The notes under the pieces: generated by a model
Databases searched by the model: none
Told to the model about the DNA's origin: nothing
The model's input: only the letters and a program-made list of their open reading frames with translations
Shown: positions 11,191 to 22,296 of the stretch, in pieces
Position numbering within the stretch: the first letter of the stretch is position 1
Layout: the number at the start of each line of letters is the position of its first letter
Assembly (NCBI GenBank): GCA_949752735.1
Contig: OX457036.1
Span: 94,955,198 to 95,019,197, forward strand
Reading direction: 5' to 3'
Length of the DNA: 64,000 bases
Origin: Lumbricus terrestris
Lineage: Eukaryota > Annelida > Clitellata > Crassiclitellata > Lumbricidae
Made by a program: the position numbers and the translations under genes

Positions 11191-11647
11191 CTTTAACTGA
11201 AACCATGTAATATACAAGAATAATTTATTTCACATAACAGTCATTGTTGTATTGTTAAAAACTTAGTATTAGTAATGTTGATCTAAGTATACTGTACCGG
11301 TTTAAAAAAATGAAAAGTTCTCATGAATCTTATTCAATAGAGTTTGGAAAATGATATGCCATGCTGTCATGCAGGAAATATAAGATTGCCATTTAATTAA
11401 TTATTATCATTAAATTAACTTAATAATAACTTAATTAATAATTGTAATCCACTCATAAAATAACATAAAAGGAAATTACAGCCTTGTCTTCTGTCGACCA
11501 CAATGAATGTGTTGGTTATACGCAAGGGACGCCGGGGGTCGGTATTTTTGTCGTCCCTTGGACGCATCGTTAATTTATTTTGGTGTCCATTCAGAACGTG
11601 GGTGCGTCCGTGGACTCTGAACGCCAGGACGCACACTAACCGAATAA

Positions 11648-11836
11648 CTAATTATGAAAATTTATATAATACATACGTAAGATCTGATCCATATCATCGG
11701 ATTCTTCCGATGACAGTGCACTCGATGGACAATAATCTTCATCTCTTGAATCATCCAATTCATCGGAATCGGATTCTAAACACTGTTCTAGAGCTTGTTT
11801 CAGAGAAAATGTTTTGCGCAACGATCTGTCAGCCAT
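11648..11836 (-). CDS. Possible first exon of the nested element's transposase
   Basis: A 62-codon minus-strand frame starting MADRSLRKTFSLKQALEQ and continuing into a run of Asp, Glu and Ser (D-S-D-E, SEESDD). An acidic N-terminus of this look is seen in piggyBac-type and some other transposases, but that is a similarity of style and not a domain match. On the minus strand a donor-like CTTAC/GTATGT sequence falls near the end of the frame, so it may be spliced to downstream sequence. I found no catalytic domain inside the element, so it is probably a deletion derivative. Confidence 0.35.
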   Translation of the reverse strand: MADRSLRKTFSLKQALEQCLESDSDELDDSRDEDYCPSSALSSEESDDMDQILRMYYINFHN

Positions 11837-12329
11837 TTTCTTTGTTTACCGTTATTATGAAAAGTGATAGCTTCCAGTTAGTTACGACCTTGTGATCCGC
11901 AACTTCTCACATACGACCTTATGATTCTCACCCAAACAATATAAACGTCAATACGACCTTGTTGCTCAAGCTGTATCTCGATCATTACTGCATATACATA
12001 CGTCTTTGTTGCACTAGATTGTGGCCCTTTCCTTGCTTAATCAATAGAAACTAAAAAAAGCATTTTTTCAAAATCTACACGATACGACCTTATGATTCTC
12101 ACCCCACGATTTGATTGAATCTAACAGAAAATTGCTTGTAAACTGAAATTTCGGCATATGAAGTTGAAAGATACATATCTTTTTATCCGTTCAACTTTAT
12201 CTCATGAAATCTTGGAATCATATTCTTTGTCCAATTCTCTAAATATTTGGAAAATTTTAGCGTGATATGTTATCAGGCATTGGAGATATTTGAAAAACAT
12301 TTTGGCTTACTTTTTTTAATCACGGTGTA

Positions 12330-12720
12330 TATAATTATTATGTATATATGTATATATATATTTTACATGAATGTGTGTACATATATATTTATATGCGGGT
12401 ATGTATATAATTGTATGTATGTAATGAATGTGTGCATAATTTATATATAATTACATACATTATGGACTGATGCATGAATTGAATGCTTACCTGGATCCAG
12501 AACAGGGGCAGTGATCGTCATAATATACAAAGCACATTTGGGCACAAAAACTGATTTTGCCAATATAGGACTATCAGTCTATCATGTTATGTGTGAATCG
12601 CGTATACAATTATACATGTATGTAATCAATAGATTTTTCTATTATACTGTGTGACTATCTATCGTTATTATAGCCATAGTAACATATTCACACGTTACTG
12701 ACTTTACGAAATGTCATTAC
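12330..12720. other. AT-rich (TATG/TATA) low-complexity stretch
   Basis: TATATATG and TGTATATA-rich DNA immediately right of the mariner element (about 12330-12465), then unassigned sequence. Confidence 0.5.
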
Positions 12721-12727
12721 ATTTAAG

Positions 12728-12831
12728 CTATAGCCCACCATCACCATAACCATCATCGTCATCATTATCGTCGTCGTCATCATCATCATCGTCGTCGTCG
12801 CCGCGCCGCCGCGACCGCCGCCGTCGTCGTC

Positions 12832-12863
<32 letters not shown>

Positions 12864-12950
12864 CACCGCCACCACCATCGCCATCGTCATCATCATCATC
12901 GTCGTCGTCATTGTCGTCGTCGTCATCATCATCATCATCATTATGCATTT
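12728..12950 (+). repeat. CAT/CGT trinucleotide microsatellite
   Basis: Mixed CAT, CGT and CGC triplets for about 220 bp, with a GC-rich CGCCGCGCCGCCGCG core near 12798-12825. Poly-Asp readings on the minus strand are artefacts. Confidence 0.92.
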
Positions 12951-13135
12951 ACGAAGTTCCATAATCTAATCACCATCAATCAACTTTAAATGAACGACTT
13001 ATTATTAAGGCTTTACAGAGACCATCACGTGACAAATGCTCCTGGCAATCAAACTTTATGGCTGCCGTCCACTGCGCGCAAAATTCTGATTACACAACCC
13101 AGTTTCTTACAACCTTGGTGATACCTTAAAACGAT

Positions 13136-13202
13136 GGACGCGTTTCCGTACGTCTTCTCATTTCGTCTAGCTCGGGAAAGGTGGAGCCGCGGAAACGCGT
13201 CC
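13136..13202. other. Perfect 13-bp inverted repeat
   Basis: GGACGCGTTTCCG at 13136-13148 is matched by its exact reverse complement at 13190-13202, enclosing 41 bp. It could form a stem-loop, be a paired protein-binding site or the remains of a small inverted-repeat element. No target duplication is obvious. Confidence 0.5.
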
Positions 13203-13436
13203 GATGCCTACGACCCAACGGCATCACTTTCATCCGACTTCGCCAATTAAGTATGGGTTCAGTCGGACGCTATACCAGGAGACACCGCGGTCACCAAATC
13301 CACATTACACCAATTACACGGTGTGCCGAATAAACGCACCCACTTCGAAATTACGATTTAGATTATTATGTCATATTATGGGTTTTGTAAGTAAAGTCGA
13401 CTTATTACTTATATGAATGAGATAAAAGATTTTTAC

Positions 13437-13556
13437 CTGTATGTATGTATGTATGTATGTATGTATGTATGTATGTATGTATGTATGTATGTATGTATGC
13501 ATGTATGTATGTATGTATGCATGTATGCGTGTATGTATGCATGTATATATGCATTT
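13437..13556 (+). repeat. (GTAT)n tetranucleotide array
   Basis: About 30 GTAT units with a few GCAT and GCGT variants. This is the complementary register of the ACAT array at 3829. Confidence 0.95.
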
Positions 13557-16534
13557 ACGCATAATTTTACATGCACCTATGCGATCTATATTTCAATCTG
13601 TAGAGCTCTAAAGTTATGTTTGTACTGCCAGACAAAAACCACCTCGGAGAATGCATAGTTCGACCGTCTTCGACGTAGGGTATTTGTGATAAAGAAAGCA
13701 ATCTCGATGTTTACACTATCTCTTCTCAACTCAAACATCATTCCTTGCTTCCGGCTTCACTGTGATAGATCGCCCATGATTCACCCGTGGCGCTTTCCAC
13801 TTAAAACTGAAGTGTCACCTCCTTAGAAATTCGTAGACCCTGAATCATCCCATCCGCAAAGTGCCTTCCAAGATTTCTTGACCTAAACGAAACCCTCCTT
13901 AGCAGCGGTTCTGCCTCCTCTCATTAGTCTCCATAGCAACCAGACTCTAATCTCCATTTTATATCTCTTCACAGTCCCGATTGCTCTCAAGGCAACACTC
14001 GTGGATAAGATGCTCTCCTGCGTTTGGCTTAAGTGGCTCTTAAGAAATTTTAAGTTGATTAGTATTTCGTACTTGGAAGGACTCGGTGGAGCCTAACCTT
14101 TCGCCAAATTTGTAAACACTAAACGTCCTTCGGATGCCAACAACCTATATGCCAAAAATCAGGAGAAAGATTATCGGGGAGTGGGGTGGGTCTCATTCCC
14201 ATTGTCTTTCTTAATTAGGACCCTACACTATGGGGGAAGAGCATTTCCAAGAGTCTTCTTCGTAATAAGTGAAAACGCCTCTCGATCTGTTTAGCAGGCC
14301 AGCCCAATAATATTGTTTTATAATCAAATGAGCAAAAACTGATTGACCAAGGAAACAAAATATTCAACCACACGTGGATCAAAGTCTGGTCCCATTTTTT
14401 CTACAATTCTCACATTGACTAAAATCCTTTTCGCTATCATTGTAGCCGAGTGTTGGTCATTGTTATTTGTTTTGACTCCGTGAGATAAAACGTGTAGTGG
14501 CTTTAGCCTAAGGATACAATCGAAACGTCCAGTAAACGTTTAGGCCTAGAACCTTCTTGTATTTTATAAACATGATGAACGTACAGCCTATGCATGGATT
14601 TCCAGGTTCAACGCCCCAAATAAATAATTTCCAATTTTTTAAAGAACCAAATCAAACCATTTATGTGCTTTATGCAACCATATCTTTTGGACCCTCCACG
14701 GTTCACCCCTCCAATGAAACCCCATCTGAATTTTCTCACTATGCCTCTGTCGCCATGGCAGAATACTGTTTCAAGGCCTTAAAGTTTGACGAAACTGGGC
14801 CTTCTAGCGAACTTAGCCATAACAAGTAGCATTGGGTTCACCTAGCGAACTTAGCCATTACAAGAAACACCGAGCGTTGATTGGACGGCGATGAGGGGAG
14901 AGAAAATGGCCAGCAGACTTTCTTTTAACCGGGAAAATCAATCAAGTATAACCAGTGAAGGGGCGATATAAATTCTCGGTAGGGCAAAAATTCTGGCAGG
15001 CTGCCTTGTGGTGGGAGGGCGAAGACCATGCAGGACCATGCACACCAAGAGGTTGACAGGTAGCCTAACCTACAACCCCTAAAAAAATTCAAAAATTATT
15101 TTAGTTAATTCTGTGAAATTCACCATTTATGCCGCCATATACATTGGTTATGGAACCCGAATTTTATTCTGTCATGTGGTATTTACCAAGTGATTTAGCC
15201 AGGCTTAGTGCCTGTTTCGTCTTGGCATGAATTGCAATGAAACAGTTGTCAAATGATAGCTAATAGTTTGGATAAATCTAAATGAAGATCGGGTGAACTT
15301 ACATAGAGCTTGCTGAAAACCTATGCCGCATCTCGACCGGTGACATGACACAATCGCTAAAAAATTACGAGATGCGAATGTGTAACCCTAGATACTGGTA
15401 CTTACTTACTCATGCTTTTATGGTGCCTTGGCCCTTGTGAAATCTTAAAATCTTTGTGGTTTTTGGCGGAAGTAAAGATTTTGGAGCAAGAGCGTTAATA
15501 AATTTTATTTTATTTACAAAATTATAATTTTTACGCTTCGCGAAGATTATACACAATCTTGTTATATTAATTCGAATTCTTTGCTTCGTTCTATTACTGT
15601 GAGCGATTAAGTATATTTTCTGGTCATGTTTATCATTTTCATGGTGAGTTCGTGAAGACAGTGTTTGCCAGATGGACGGATATGTGCTTCAGAGCATTCT
15701 TATAGCGCCATGGTTCCTTTAAGGCGTGCATGCCATGATGACAGTAATTTTCGGTCTTGAAATTTTTATAATTTGAATTGTTCAACTTGCCGACCCATCT
15801 GACACACGCCAAAGCGCCAGCTTCTCCGTTGATCATTCATTCATTCATTTATTCATTAAATGCATTTGTATAGAGCCTCTTCAAGGTCATGTCACTCATC
15901 TTTATCGTTCTTGCTTCGCGCGCATCCGTGAATTCTGCACAATCCGCGGTATGTGTGGCCTCCATACCGCATCTGTAATTATTGCCATTTCTATAGTTCA
16001 CGATGAATTAGACTAAGTACTGCAATTTACTGCTCCTGAAGACAAACATCACCCAAATAGAATGCCTCTAGTATTCACAATTTGCTCTCGTCTGTGCTGT
16101 TGGTTTAGACAATTTATACGGGGTTTTTCAGACCCTAAGGGTATGGGTAAAATGTGTTGGTGGATTGGTTAGTCTGGCATTGGTATTGCAGTGTCACCTG
16201 CAGAATATGGGTTCTCAGAATACATGTTCAAGAGTCGCATGAACAGGTAGGTCTCTATGAATACGTACAGCAGAAGGAAAAAGCAGGGACATAAATTATG
16301 GTAGCTACCATAGTGGTTTAGGTTTTAAGACGTTGCATTCTAAGCAGTGAGTTACTTTTGGTTTTCAAATGGCCTGTCAATTTCTTTTTAAAGCATTCTT
16401 TGACATTTTTGGAGACAGGTACGCCAGTTCAGGAAGAATTTAAGTTTCGGGAAGGTTTGACACTCCGGCGAAAGTTATTTCATGCTTAAAAAAGCTGGAC
16501 TTCGGTAGACCGAATCTTTTGACAGCGGTTCAAA
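13557..16534. other. Intergenic DNA upstream of the zinc-finger gene
   Basis: No supported gene. A roughly 25-bp direct duplication, CTAGCGAACTTAGCCAT(A/T)ACAAG, lies at about 14805 and 14842. At 15834-15895 (minus) there is a short LINE 3' tail: (CATT)n plus AGAGCCTCTTCAAGG. The region just before 16535 is the likely promoter and 5' leader of the next gene, but I see no clear TATA or initiator. Confidence 0.5.
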
Positions 16535-17455
16535 ATGAAACCTGATCAGGAGCGTGTACGAACATTGCTAACGGAGACAATAACTCTTCTGTGTAAGAAC
16601 GGTCTTCACTTTAAGAAGCAGCTGAGGGTTCAGGGTCTGCTCGGAGTGACATTGGACGACGACGAGGTTTTTATCGTCCATTTAAATGAGACCCTAGAGG
16701 AGAAAAGCGTGGCCTGTCGTACCAGCGAAGAGTCGGTACAGAACACTAACGAAGTGTCTGCTTCACGAGAAAGATCGTTGTCAAACGGTTCGCCGAATCG
16801 CCATATACGAAAGAGAAAACGGTTTCAGAACAGATCGGAAATTTCTGCGGAAGAAGTCGAGTCGGAAGCGTCTCAGACTGTTGAAGAAGCTCCTCCAGGC
16901 AGGAACAGACTAGAGATCTCACGTTCAGAATCAACTGCAGATGTCGCTAAACATTCGTCAGATTCCTGCCATTCGCACGACGCGACCTCATCTGTCCCCG
17001 TTAAGCAGGAACCAACCGACGACGATCTGATTGTTGTTGAAAACACCATCCCTCCAAAGCGTCACCGTCTGTGCGGTAAAAGCCCGAACTTAAACCAAAA
17101 CCTCCGACAAGATACCTCGAATGATACGGTATTAAGAGAGAGGAGCAGAACATCCCACAGAACTTCCCTGAGTAATCCAACTCGCAGTACCGAACTCGGC
17201 ATCAGCACGAAAATCGAGTTAGAGGAAGCTGATGAGGAGTTTGAGTCGTCAGGGCGATTGGAGTTTGGAATGCGAAACGAAACAACTGCTCAGTCGCTGT
17301 ATAATGTTGCGATGGGTGAAACGCTGTGGACTGATGGCCAGTGTTTAAGTGATCCTGCTCGTAGTGTTCAGCGTTTCAATGCGGCCAACATTCCAGATAT
17401 ATCGTGGACCTCAATGCCTCAGCAGAACAGGGCTGACTGCTTTCCAACACCTGCA
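16535..17455 (+). CDS. Zinc-finger gene, common 5' coding exon
   Basis: It starts with the first ATG of a long clean frame (context CAAAATGA). Residues 1-52 form a compact, conserved-looking module (helical start, then LRVQGLLGVTLDDDEVFIVH) that I cannot assign to a named family. The rest is Ser/Glu-rich and probably disordered. It includes basic clusters IRKRKR (91-96) and PPKRHR (173-178), which look like nuclear localisation signals, and VKQEP (156-160), a psi-K-x-E SUMO-type site with K157. The donor is GCA/GTGAGT. If the intron is retained, the protein ends after five more residues at a TAG (17471-17473), with AATAAA at 18106-18111. Confidence 0.85.
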
Positions 17456-20400
17456 GTGAGTATTGTAATTTAGCAGAACTGAATTGTAATGCAATTGTAG
17501 TACCGGTATATGACAATTTATATGACATCGTTGGCAAGCTAATTCTAGAATGCTTTATACTGTCAGCATAAGTGGCAAGAGTTACCTGTCTTCTTTAAAA
17601 TGAACATACTAAGACCAGCCAAATGAGATCTTGAGGAATTTTGTGTGGAAATGATTTTTAAAAGGGTCTCCTTTGCAAACATCTTGCATATGACAGATTG
17701 TCACATTAACAGAGCTGCCTTAATTCTGGCAAATTTAGTTGAATAAGATTTTAACTGTGCTTACAGAGCAAGAATACTAGACACAAAAGTGAAGAAAAGA
17801 AATTTTTTATAAATAACCCTCTAGTTGTTGTTGTTCATTGGCTCCTTCAGCTGTATGTTTCTGGGTTTAAGAAACTTGTGGTGTAGATGCTAACAACTGA
17901 CTAAATTACTTGCTTTTGGGTTTGATGGCTTAGTAATAATTTGCCAGTTTAGCTTCTTTCAAATTATGCCATTTTATTGTTTATCGGCGTTTGTAAGCTT
18001 AGATATGACATGTGAATGTGATGGTATGGCATTTGTGTTTTGTCAAATTGTCTGTCTATCTGTATTGATCTATTAATTCAAAATGTGAATAACAAATATG
18101 ATATAAATAAATATGTGTTAGTAATATAGATGTTTAATTTTTTACAACTAGTATCCAGATTTCTGTCTTTGCAGTTGATTCTTTGTACCATGGTGATTCC
18201 ATGTCAAATCAACCAACATGATTGCCATGATCGACTCAGATTTACTTGAAATTTGGCATGCGTGTTGGACCATGTGAGACATGCAAAAACCTGCAAACAA
18301 TTTTTTTGGGTCAACTACTTCCCAAGATACGGGTCGTCAAACTTTGACCCGACCCAGCATAAGTGACCCAAAAAATTTTTTCGTCGGCTTACACATGTCT
18401 TGTTTGACCCAACAATTGTGCCAAATTTCAGTGTCACTCATGTCAATTTTGGTTGTAAATTTGGTTGAATTGACACGGAATCACCCACCATCGTTTCAAT
18501 TTCGTCATTGTTTATTACGTTTAAAAAAAACTGATATTTTTCACGTACGGCACACCAAATTTTTAACTTTTTTGACTCTATAACTTTTTAAAAAGTTTAA
18601 GCCAGCATGCATGTTACCAAGCAATTTGTTTAGTTTTGTTCAACGTTTTGCAATGCTGGTAAATATTATGTTGTCTGTATTTGTGTAATAGAAAATACGG
18701 ATGTTGGTTTTTCTTTTGCATGTTCTACACTGGACGTCCTATGGTATTCCACTGTATTCTAGTTCTGATTCTCAGTTTTGTCTTTGTTGCCTGCTGTTTT
18801 GGAGATACCTTTTGTTGGGTTGCCAATTAAACAAACCAGAACAAAGAGATCTCAAACCAAACTCATTGACACCTCTTTAGCTTTTCTTGCAGTACTTCCA
18901 AAGACAGACAAAATAAATGTCATATTATTGCACTGCTGTTGTTTTTGTGGTCACTCCTGGAATATTTTTCTTAAATTGTGAACTGTCGGAACCTGCATAT
19001 ATAAAGACTGGAAGACTCTTTTTTCCATCCTCTTTCGTTTGTCAGAGGGTGGCTACTGTTGTCTGACATCTATTCAAATGGAATGGTGAAATATTTCTTT
19101 ACATATCGTACTCTCATGGTTTGTTGCGTTGATGCGTAACGACATCTTCCCATTCATTATATATATATATATATATATACTCTGCTGCGGAACTTGAAAC
19201 TCCATTAACTATCTGTTTGTTTAATTCTGATGTTTTCCATCTGCTTCATTTCTCTGGCTTACATTTCACTCCCAATTTTGCACCCATTGCCAGCACAGAC
19301 TGCTCCATGGAATCAGAAATGACCAGGGTCATTACCGCAATGAGGAGAGCAACCTTTATGTGCATGAGTTGGGCTAGCTTAACCAACTCACTGTCCACCA
19401 TCTTTTCCCACGATACTTACCATTCTTTGCAAATCTGTTCAATATCTTTTATCAATTGTGCTCAACTGCTCATGCAAGCTCTTGGTATAATTGGTTGCGA
19501 TTTTGCCAGTTGCTATCTGCTTCATTTTTTTCTTTTCTCGATGCCAATTTCTGCAATTGATGGTCCATGAACTATAGCATTTACTTAAATGCAAATGGTT
19601 TGGAAAATTTCCCTGCTCTGATCTCCGATCCTGTTGTATGTTTGCAGCTCTTCCACTTCGTACCTCGACTCGATCCATCGCACAAGATCACATTGCCTGG
19701 TGTTGTTCCACGTCGCACGCGCTACTCATCCGAGAAAACCTACGTCTGCCAGTACGCACACTGCGGCAAAACATTTTACCAAAAGTACAACTTGTATCGT
19801 CACCAGCGTGAAAAACATGGCAACCTCTATCCATGACTACAGAGCAATCAAAGGCAGTAGCTATACCTGACTCTTTTCTGTACATACAGCTTGCAAACTT
19901 TATCCCACTAAAACATTAAGATGCATTTAGGGAGAAGTGTTCACGTCTGGTTTGACAAACCCGTTCAGTTTCACGTTGCTGTTGTATTTGTTCTGTCTTT
20001 TACTGTGCAGTAACTCTTTCGTTTTATTAAGTAATATTTTAAATGTTCTTGAGATTAGCAAGTATGGTTTATTGTGATTCTGAGGCAATGTTTGCTGGTA
20101 TTGTCTCAGATTCATATTTATTAGTAAATATCTGTGCACCAATTGACCTGTAGCCGACCAGTACCAATGGCTTGCAATGCCAATAACTTACAAGTTTCCC
20201 TTTGCAGTTTCCATTTACTTGTTAGTGTTTAATAATTTGGCCAAAACCCTTAAAAAATTCCTATGTACATTGCTCCAAAATCTGTGAAAGCTGTAAAATT
20301 CTTATAGACAAAAAGATTGAAGTGGTCAATGGTCATCTAGCTGTTTAGGCATTAAAAATTGTTGGCAGAAGTTGACAGCATTTATTTTAATATCAGAATT

Positions 20401-21574
20401 TTACAGCTTCAGTAAATCATGTTGTTTAGCTGAAATATTGTGGAAACACAATTATAACTATAGTATTTCGTAAGGTTGCCTCTAAAAGGCAGTTAATATA
20501 TCATACTTGATCGTAGAATGTGGAGTACCAGTAGTCCGTTTTTCTTTAATCGGTGTAACGTTTCATTGTTGCTAGTTGATCTGAATCTGTGACACTATTT
20601 ATTCTTACTAAACAATTTGTAACTTGCACGGCAACACACACACACACACACACACATAATGTAAATATCTGAGGCACGGTTACACAGTTGCCAGGAAAAT
20701 TCTGTAAGGCATCCAGATGTTAATTATACTGGTGAGAAATTTTAAGTTTTGGGATACTTCTAACGTGAAGAAGTGTTTGAGAAACATGTCAGCCCATTAC
20801 TTGGATGGAGAGAAGCAAGGGGTGCATTGGAGAGCAGATAAGAGTTTTGTATTGTGGCTCAGCCAAATGGTTCATACCTGCCAATTTTATACTGGAGCTA
20901 GGTAGGAATGAGCTAACTGTCAAGAAAGTTGAGGGCAGGCGCACGTGAACACTGAACACCCTGCTTGCTGCAGAGACAAGCAATACCTTGTAAGAGCTCC
21001 ATGAGCAATGATATCCAGATAGCCAAGAAGTTGACAGAGGCCAGTTGGATGCTTTCACCACACTCCAAAAAATTTCAACTACGCATGACCTCGAGACAAT
21101 CCCAAATCAGAGATGGCTGTCATTGCACTGTGGACATGGTAACATGCCACAGCATTTGAGATTAATTTAAACTTATTGTGCATTCTATAAGGTGTACCCC
21201 AGTGTGTGTAGAAGTGGTTACATTGTTTAGGGTTTGGTCTTGTGGTTCTTTGATGTCAGGAATCCAAGGGGAAAGGGATTAAATTTCTTGTAGCAATGCT
21301 GTGATTTATTTCTTTCAATTGAAAGTTTAAGTGAGTGCTGTTTTCCTTTCAGACTGGCGACTCGGAAGACTCAACCCCGTTTCCTGATGGTACTTCAACG
21401 ACTCGTGTACAGTCAACGGAACTGTGGCGGTACATGCGACGCCCGGTTGACTCGGCCGAAAAGCAGTACCGCTGCGAGTATACGGGCTGCGGAAAGTCGT
21501 ATTATGAGCGGAAAAATCTACTTCAGCATCAGTACCTTAAGCATGGAAGGGCACGGGTGCCTAGACAGTGGTGA
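16535..21574 (+). CDS. Zinc-finger transcription-factor-like gene with alternative terminal exons (spliced)
   Basis: One common coding exon (16535-17455, 307 codons) ends GCA/GTGAGT in phase 0. Exon A (19648-19836) and exon B (21353-21574) both follow an AG acceptor, both start in phase 0, and both encode one C2H2 finger followed by a stop. Joining the common exon to A gives 369 residues; to B, 380. Because each ends the frame, they can only be alternatives. Fly lola and related genes use a common N-terminus with interchangeable finger exons; that is an analogy in architecture, as no BTB domain is seen here. The product is inferred to be a nuclear DNA-binding protein whose specificity depends on the exon used. 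I do not recognise the N-terminus and assign no symbol. Confidence 0.8.
17474..19647 (+). other. Zinc-finger gene, intron before exon A
   Basis: It contains a candidate polyadenylation hexamer AATAAA (18106-18111), an inverted-repeat segment (18187-18492) and a (TA)n run near 19157-19179. I searched it for further finger-coding exons (paired Cys and His codons at C2H2 spacing) and saw none. Confidence 0.55.
18187..18492. repeat. Inverted-repeat segment, possible MITE
   Basis: Left TGGTGATTCCATGTCAA and right TTGACACGGAATCACCCACC are imperfect inverse copies, and the interior also repeats TTGACCCGACCC and GACCCAACAA-like pieces. The layout suits a short inverted-repeat transposon, but I could not find a clean target duplication. 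Confidence 0.4.
19648..19836 (+). CDS. Zinc-finger gene, alternative terminal exon A (one C2H2 finger)
   Basis: It follows the acceptor TTTGCAG and reads in phase 0 from LFHFVPRL to a TGA at 19834-19836, 62 residues. The finger is CQYAHCGKTF...HQREKHG, spacing C-x4-C-x12-H-x4-H, with zinc ligands at exon residues C34, C39, H52 and H57 (341, 346, 359 and 364 of the joined protein). The usual aromatic and Leu core positions are present (F in GKTF, L in YNLYRH). A single finger usually binds DNA weakly, so dimerisation or extra basic residues (PRRTR just upstream) may contribute. Confidence 0.85.
   Translation, partial: LFHFVPRLDPSHKITLPGVVPRRTRYSSEKTYVCQYAHCGKTFYQKYNLYRHQREKHGNLYP
19837..21352 (+). 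other. Sequence between terminal exons A and B
   Basis: It would serve as 3' UTR for isoform A and intron for isoform B. It contains a (CA)n run near 20634-20656. No canonical AATAAA close to exon A was noticed. No further finger exon seen. Confidence 0.5.
21353..21574 (+). CDS. Zinc-finger gene, alternative terminal exon B (one C2H2 finger)
   Basis: The acceptor is TTTCCTTTCAG; the frame is phase 0 from TGDSEDSTPF to a TGA at 21572-21574, 73 residues. The finger CEYTGCGKSY...HQYLKHG has the same C-x4-C-x12-H-x4-H spacing as exon A, with ligands at exon residues C41, C46, H59 and H64. The two fingers share the CGK, aromatic, L-x-x-H and KHG positions but differ in the DNA-contacting helix (YNLYR versus KNLLQ), as expected for duplicated exons that have diverged in target choice. 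AATAAA occurs at 22675-22680. Confidence 0.85.
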   Translation, partial: TGDSEDSTPFPDGTSTTRVQSTELWRYMRRPVDSAEKQYRCEYTGCGKSYYERKNLLQHQYLKHGRARVPRQW

Positions 21575-21959
21575 ACTGTGTTAGGTTTGGTTGAGTTAGA
21601 GGTACTTGGTAGAACAGGATAATTTATACAATACAACTGTGTGTAGCAGGGATTTTGTTTGTGATTTTTACTGTTCTTTCTGGATCTGTTTCTTGTGCTA
21701 AATCTGTTTGCAGTGAAGGAATGTAGAACAGTTCACCCATCATATTGCTCGATGTATCAAGCCAGAGTTGATTCGAATGGCAGCCATAGCAGAGAATGTT
21801 GCAAGATTTCCTCTCAACTTGCGCTGTAGGGAATTTGGTTTTAAATGAACATGCTGGTCATCATACTGTTAATGGATTAGGTGGCTAGGAGAGGATGGAC
21901 CACCTACTAGTCATTTGCCCAAGGCTTTAAAATTGAAGGTGGGTAGCACTTCCTGCTCA

Positions 21960-22110
21960 AGATAGAATAGAATATTCTTTATTAATCGACAAAAATTTTG
22001 CAAGCTGTACTTTGGTTGACAACATAGTAAAAAAAAGAATGTACTAATTTTTGTATAAGGAGTGTACAAGTTCTCCCTGGAGTCGAGATAATTTCTGGGT
22101 TTGTGTTATT
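21960..22110 (-). repeat. Dispersed repeat, copy 1 (TTCTTTATTAATCGAC family)
   Basis: The segment from AGAATATTCTTTATTAATCG to ATAATTTCTGGGTTTGTGTT matches 39420-39575. It looks like the reverse of a retroelement 3' end (it starts with a TAGAATAGAAT-like tail). The family is not recognised. Confidence 0.5.
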
Positions 22111-22296
22111 TAGGCAGCTTTCAAATTGTGTGATCCGGATCGCTTCTTTTTATAGATTTTATAAATGATCCAGATTTTGAAGGTTTTTGTGTGGAAACAA
22201 TTAACCAAGGGTATTTCTTGATCATGACCATGTGGCTTAAACAGTAACTTTGCATTTCTGCTTCTGACAATTTCAGTCATATTAGTTTAATAATTT

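Larger units (their letters stand above)
10219..12108 (-). mobile_element. Unclassified DNA transposon nested in the mariner element
   Basis: Perfect 28-bp inverted ends begin CGTGGGGTGAGAATCATAAG (10219-10246 and 12081-12108). The flanks are ATTT at 10215-10218 and 12109-12112. Comparing the mariner element's other arm shows the uninterrupted sequence has a single ATTT, so it is a true 4-bp target duplication. Copies of the ACGACCTTRTGATYCTCACC motif also lie subterminally (about 10465-10490, 11882-11934, 11951), as transposase-binding repeats often do. The interior holds a 42-bp minisatellite and a short minus-strand acidic ORF. Superfamily not settled: 4-bp duplications occur in Sola, Chapaev and piggyBac types, but piggyBac uses TTAA. 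Confidence 0.82.
9217..12327 (+). mobile_element. Mariner/Tc1-type element, split by a nested insertion
   Basis: The left end reads CACCGTGATTCAAAAAAAGT and the right end is its near-exact inverse, flanked by TA on both sides (9215-9216 and 12328-12329), the Tc1/mariner target duplication. The inverted repeat extends over about 220 bp (9217-9440 against 12110-12327) with high identity. A second, diverged copy of the end sequence lies inboard at about 9445-9640 and 10125-10205, so each end carries a tandem pair. Between them is a broken transposase. The right inner part was split at an ATTT site by the element at 10219-12108. Confidence 0.85.

Noticed and set aside
10546..11217. 170-223 codon repeat proteins around the 42-bp minisatellite
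   Set aside because: Open on both strands in several frames because the unit has no stops; not called as genes, kept only as a finding.
11648..11836. piggyBac transposase assignment for the acidic N-terminal frame
   Set aside because: Only the acidic style resembles it; the element's duplication is ATTT and not TTAA, and there is no catalytic domain.
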